The notes under the pieces: generated by a model
Told to the model about the DNA's origin: nothing
Database searches by the model: none
What the model saw: the letters and a program-made list of their open reading frames with translations, nothing else
DNA from: UBA1227 sp045629305
GTDB taxonomy: Bacteria; Bacillota; Clostridia; Oscillospirales; Acutalibacteraceae
Assembly: GCA_045629305.1 (NCBI GenBank)
Contig: JAZQQZ010000007.1
Coordinates: 1-35,145, forward strand
Length of the DNA: 35,145 bases
Reading direction: 5' to 3'
Shown: in pieces, positions 32,480 to 35,145 of the stretch
Layout: the number at the start of each line of letters is the position of its first letter
Numbering within the stretch: position 1 is the first letter of the stretch
Made by a program: the position numbers and the translations under genes

Positions 32480-32508
32480 GTTTTTTGAGCTTAAGTTTTC
32501 ACAAATAG

Positions 32509-32555
32509 TGCAAGTTTTGACATTTACCGATATCAGAACTTGCATTTTCTTTTTG
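32509..32555 (+). terminator. Terminator of the DUF2974-like gene
   Basis: A 12-bp stem TGCAAGTTTTGA/TCAGAACTTGCA (one G-T pair, 32509-32544) followed by TTTTCTTTTT. Confidence 0.9.
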
Positions 32556-32826
32556 GAAGTTTTTAACAGAAGACGACCTTTTCGAAAACATCATCGCGCT
32601 ATTAAAAATTCCAATAAAATTCAGGCCACCCTCTCCAAACATCGTATTTCCATGCAATTATCGGTAGTTTTGGTACAAATATCAAAACTTTCAGGTAAGA
32701 AATACTGTCTTTTTCCAACAAATTTTGATGCAGATGGTAAAAAATACAATTTTGCAATTTTATTTTTCAAATATTTCATTTATAATAGACAAGTCTAAAT
32801 TTTTAGTGTGAAAGCGAGATAGAAAA
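32556..32826 (+). promoter_or_regulatory. Gene-free region upstream of the second ddh, with promoter -10
   Basis: A 271-bp stretch without a credible gene. A perfect TATAAT at 32781-32786 is the likely -10 for ddh copy 2, with only weak -35 candidates (TTTTAT at 17 bp). Further upstream a 7-bp inverted repeat (AGTTTTG at 32666-32672, CAAAACT at 32683-32689) and T-rich tracts are visible; their role is unknown. The expected leader is about 35 nt and has only a weak Shine-Dalgarno sequence (GCGAGATAG). Confidence 0.5.
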
Positions 32827-33813
32827 ATGGCTATAAAAATTGGTATTTTAGGTTACGGTAACCTAGCACGTGGTGTAGAAGCTGGTATCAACCAGAATGC
32901 AGACATGGAACTCGTTGCAGTATTCTCTAGAAGAGATCCAGCAACAGTTACAATTAAGACACCTAACGTTCCTGTAGTAAGCGTAGATGACATCAAGGAT
33001 TATGTTGGTAAGATTGATGTTCTCGTTCTTTGCGGTGGTTCAGCTACAGATCTTCCTAAGCAGACAGCAGAGTATGTTAAGCTCTTCAACGTTATCGACA
33101 GCTTCGATACACATGCTAAGATTCCTGAGCACTTCGCTAAGGTTAACGAAGAAGCTCTTAAGAACAGCAAGGTTGCTCTCATCTCATGTGGTTGGGACCC
33201 AGGTATGTTCTCACTTACAAGACTTTATTCAAACTGCATCCTTCCAGAGGGTAACGATTACACATTCTGGGGTAAGGGTGTTTCACAGGGTCACTCAGAC
33301 GCTATCAGAAGAGTTCCAGGTGTTAAGAATGGTAAGCAGTACACAGTTCCAGTTGATGCAGCTCTCGACGCTGTAAGATCAGGTTCAAACCCAGAGCTCA
33401 CAACACGTCAGAAGCACACACGTGTTTGCTACGTTGTAGCTGAGGAAGGTGCTGATAAGGACCTCATCACAAAGACTATCGTAGAGATGCCTAACTACTT
33501 CTCAGATTACGATACAACAGTAAACTTCATCTCTGAGGAAGAGTTCTTCGCTAATCACGGCGGTATGGCTCACGGTGGTTTCGTATTCAGAACTGGTAAG
33601 ACTGGCTGGGATAAGGAAAACACACACGTTATCGAGTACAGCTTGAAGCTCGATTCAAACCCAGAGTTCACAGCTTCAGTTCTCCTTGCATACGCTAGAG
33701 CAATCACAAGACTTGCTGACAAGAAGGATTACGGTTGTAAGACAGTATTTGATATCGCACCAGCTCTCCTCTCACCTTTGTCAGGCGACGAGCTCCGTGC
33801 ACACCTCTTATAA
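32827..33813 (+). CDS. ddh: meso-Diaminopimelate dehydrogenase (copy 2, single gene)
   Basis: A 328-residue Ddh with the same landmarks as copy 1: LGYGNLARG, CGGSATDLPK, IDSFDTHAKIPEH, ISCGWDPG and FWGKGVSQGHSDAIRRVPGV. By eye the two proteins are about 60% identical over their length, so they are paralogues and not a recent duplication. Codon choice is strongly biased (Lys almost always AAG, Leu CTC/CTT, Val GTT, Ser TCA/AGC), unlike copy 1, which suggests very high expression. It is a single gene with a perfect -10, a weak ribosome binding site and its own terminator. It should make meso-diaminopimelate, or run in reverse as a DAP-degrading or ammonia-assimilating enzyme. Confidence 0.95.
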   Translation: MAIKIGILGYGNLARGVEAGINQNADMELVAVFSRRDPATVTIKTPNVPVVSVDDIKDYVGKIDVLVLCGGSATDLPKQTAEYVKLFNVIDSFDTHAKIPEHFAKVNEEALKNSKVALISCGWDPGMFSLTRLYSNCILPEGNDYTFWGKGVSQGHSDAIRRVPGVKNGKQYTVPVDAALDAVRSGSNPELTTRQKHTRVCYVVAEEGADKDLITKTIVEMPNYFSDYDTTVNFISEEEFFANHGGMAHGGFVFRTGKTGWDKENTHVIEYSLKLDSNPEFTASVLLAYARAITRLADKKDYGCKTVFDIAPALLSPLSGDELRAHLL

Positions 33814-33837
33814 TCAGCTGATTTAAGACAAAAAATT

Positions 33838-33876
33838 ACTGCCAGGAATCTTAACTGATACCTGGCAGTTTTGTTT
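33838..33876 (+). terminator. Terminator of ddh copy 2
   Basis: A perfect 9-bp stem ACTGCCAGG/CCTGGCAGT (33838-33869) followed by TTTGTTTT. On the minus strand AATTTTTTG follows the stem, so it may also end the 33.9-kb gene. Confidence 0.9.
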
Positions 33877-33912
33877 TGCAAAAATTCATAACTATTGTCG
33901 CAACTATTGCCT

Positions 33913-34824
33913 TCAGAACAAATCCAGCATGCTATCAAGATACAGTTTTTCTCTTATAACAAGCTGATACTCTGGCTTAGTCATATAGTAAAGAATAAAC
34001 TCCAGAAGGATTGCGCTTCCAAGCCCTCTGCCCTCAATTTTATAATTCGTAAAGCCTTCCTTAAGATAGATATCCTTAATATCAGAGACACTTATAAACG
34101 CTGGATTCTTCATTGCTTTCGAAAACAAATAGCCTTCATTTCCACCAGGCGCCTTACATATGTGCTCAGGAACATCTTCGCCTAAGATTTTGCGGCTGAC
34201 ATTCTCATAGCATTTCTTTCTGTCAGCGCAGCCAAAGAAGCAGCACTCGTTACAAAGAAACTCTACCTTGCCTTTGGCCTTTATATCAAGCTTAAGAAGA
34301 TTATCCATATCCTTATTAAGTCTAAAGTCAGGAACAACATAGCTAAATTCTTCTCTTTTGATCTCACCAAGAAGTCCATCAAAAGACGTTAGAACCTTCG
34401 TCGTTGAAGATACGAGATAAAGGTTAGGATAGTTTTCTCTTATATAGTTAAGAAGTAAATCTGAATGAACGATTACTCCATTTCTAACTGATGTGGACTT
34501 ATCGAAAATCTCGCACACCATATTACAATTACGATCACTTAAGTGCTCTTCACGAAGAAGTGAATTACTAAAAGTTAATCTTCCTTCAATCCCGTACTTC
34601 TCCAAAAGCGATAGAACTTCTTCTGGATTTCTGTCACTACCAGAAGTTCTTCCTCCGCCCCAGATACAATAAGAAGGCGCACCATAGATGGATGCGATAT
34701 CACACCAGTCATAGAAATACTCTTTATGCTCACTATAGATCTTTAAGAATTCTAAATAGAAATCATAAAACTCAAAAAGACCAGGCAGATGAAAATGCGC
34801 TATGTTTCCAATATTACTTATCAA
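33913..34824 (-). CDS. TIM-barrel-like protein with a C-terminal Cys cluster (peptidase U32/UbiU-like)
   Basis: A protein of about 303 residues that I recognise only loosely. Its ISNIGNIAHFHLPG start and the later NECCFFGCADRKKC cluster (Cys at spacings 2, 0, 3 and 5) recall the NE-x-C-x3-C-x-x-R motif of U32-peptidase/UbiU-like proteins, some of which hold a [4Fe-4S] cluster. VSSTTKV and SYVVPDFRLNKD look like successive barrel strands. Function is unknown. No ATG fits: TTG at 34824 has AAAGGG about 9 nt upstream, and TTG at 34842 is the alternative without a site; an in-frame TGA lies eight codons further up. Confidence 0.72.
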   Translation of the reverse strand: MISNIGNIAHFHLPGLFEFYDFYLEFLKIYSEHKEYFYDWCDIASIYGAPSYCIWGGGRTSGSDRNPEEVLSLLEKYGIEGRLTFSNSLLREEHLSDRNCNMVCEIFDKSTSVRNGVIVHSDLLLNYIRENYPNLYLVSSTTKVLTSFDGLLGEIKREEFSYVVPDFRLNKDMDNLLKLDIKAKGKVEFLCNECCFFGCADRKKCYENVSRKILGEDVPEHICKAPGGNEGYLFSKAMKNPAFISVSDIKDIYLKEGFTNYKIEGRGLGSAILLEFILYYMTKPEYQLVIREKLYLDSMLDLF

Positions 34825-34872
34825 GTAGTAAGACCCTTTCAAATGTTTTAGGATTATTAAGATTCAACGATT

Positions 34873-34885
34873 CTGCATAATGCAG
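34873..34885. repeat. 13-bp perfect palindrome upstream of the Cys-cluster gene
   Basis: CTGCAT-A-ATGCAG on the plus strand, in the 86-bp gap between the partial gene at the window edge and the TIM-barrel-like gene. It is a candidate operator; no U-tract follows, so it is not a terminator. Confidence 0.45.
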
Positions 34886-34910
34886 CAAATATTGTTTTCG
34901 ATTAAGTCAG

Positions 34911-35145
34911 TTACTCATCCTCACCCATAACAACTTTGAAATAATTCTGCGAGATAACAAGCCCAGAATAACGCCACTTATTCGATACATAAGTATTAAC
35001 GTCATCGACATAAGTATCGCTAACAGTAATTCCTGGATATGGCGTGAACTCGCGCTTTTTACAGTCGTACTCGCCCGCAGCTGAAATCCAACTATTACCT
35101 GCATTCATAGGAAGAATTACAAGCGGCATATTCGTCGAGAACTCG
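34911..35145 (-). CDS. C-terminal part of an unknown protein (cut by the window edge)
   Basis: The reading frame is open from the right edge of the window to a stop at 34911, giving the last 77 residues of a longer protein; the true start lies outside. The visible part is polar and rich in Tyr, Asp and Val (for example YPGITVSDTYVDDVNTYVSN), with a VVMGEDE end and no transmembrane helix. I do not recognise the family. The downstream gene lies on the same strand after 86 bp, so the two may be co-transcribed. Confidence 0.6.
   Translation of the reverse strand, partial: EFSTNMPLVILPMNAGNSWISAAGEYDCKKREFTPYPGITVSDTYVDDVNTYVSNKWRYSGLVISQNYFKVVMGEDE

Noticed and set aside
32508..32798. 96-residue plus-strand frame upstream of ddh copy 2
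   Set aside because: It begins inside the terminator stem of the preceding gene, has no Shine-Dalgarno sequence, and runs over the ddh promoter.
22682..33813. The two ddh genes as flanks of a recent duplication or mobile element
   Set aside because: The proteins differ at about 40% of positions and codon usage differs strongly, with no transposase, direct repeats or integrase between them.
1..35145. CRISPR array, prophage, IS element or defence island
   Set aside because: No regularly spaced repeats, Cas, transposase, integrase, restriction or toxin-antitoxin genes were seen in the translations.

Overview
The window most likely comes from a Lachnospiraceae-type bacterium (Firmicutes, Clostridia). 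The evidence is strong AGGAGG-like ribosome binding sites, frequent TTG and GTG starts, many intrinsic terminators, a T-box leader, a Firmicutes-type LexA site, RNase J, GdpP and a meso-diaminopimelate dehydrogenase pathway. I saw no IS element, phage gene, CRISPR array or rRNA.

The left half is a dense, mostly minus-strand core-genome block. Reading with transcription (right to left), a seven-gene operon rnj - gdpP - rplI - dnaB - tilS - hpt - ftsH (13.8 to 4.8 kb) has genes that overlap or nearly touch, and ends at a strong terminator at 4.77 kb. Below it lie a divergent topoisomerase IV-like parE-parC pair with its own promoter and palindrome, then secG and a tRNA-Lys that begins 2 nt after the secG stop codon. 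rnhA is divergent from the rnj operon and converges on dinB, whose consensus promoter carries a LexA box between -35 and -10.

The most unusual locus is 15.7-19.7 kb. It is a two-gene operon with a near-consensus promoter. The first gene encodes a LeuA-family protein that keeps the LeuA allosteric domain but has lost the catalytic Arg-Asp and the His-x-His metal ligands. Overlapping it by 4 bp is a fusion of a xylose-isomerase-like TIM barrel with a complete acyl-CoA-synthetase-type AMP-forming ligase. This is the best candidate here for an undescribed pathway.

Next come pepD with a DMT-family transporter, a small membrane-anchored unknown on the other strand, and a dapA-dapB-ddh operon for meso-diaminopimelate. 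A sodium:solute symporter follows; its leader is a complete T-box whose specifier geometry reads UAC (Tyr), suggesting control by tyrosine supply.

The right part (27.4-35.1 kb) is looser and more AT-rich, made of mostly single-gene units with their own terminators: a small Cys-rich protein, a MATE exporter, a stand-alone HHxxxDG acyltransferase, a cytidylate-kinase-like protein, a Mbeg1/DUF2974-like hydrolase, a second ddh with a very different and strongly biased codon usage, a Cys-motif TIM-barrel-like protein, and the C-terminal end of an unknown gene cut by the window edge. All functional names rest on recognising motifs in the translations; no search was run.
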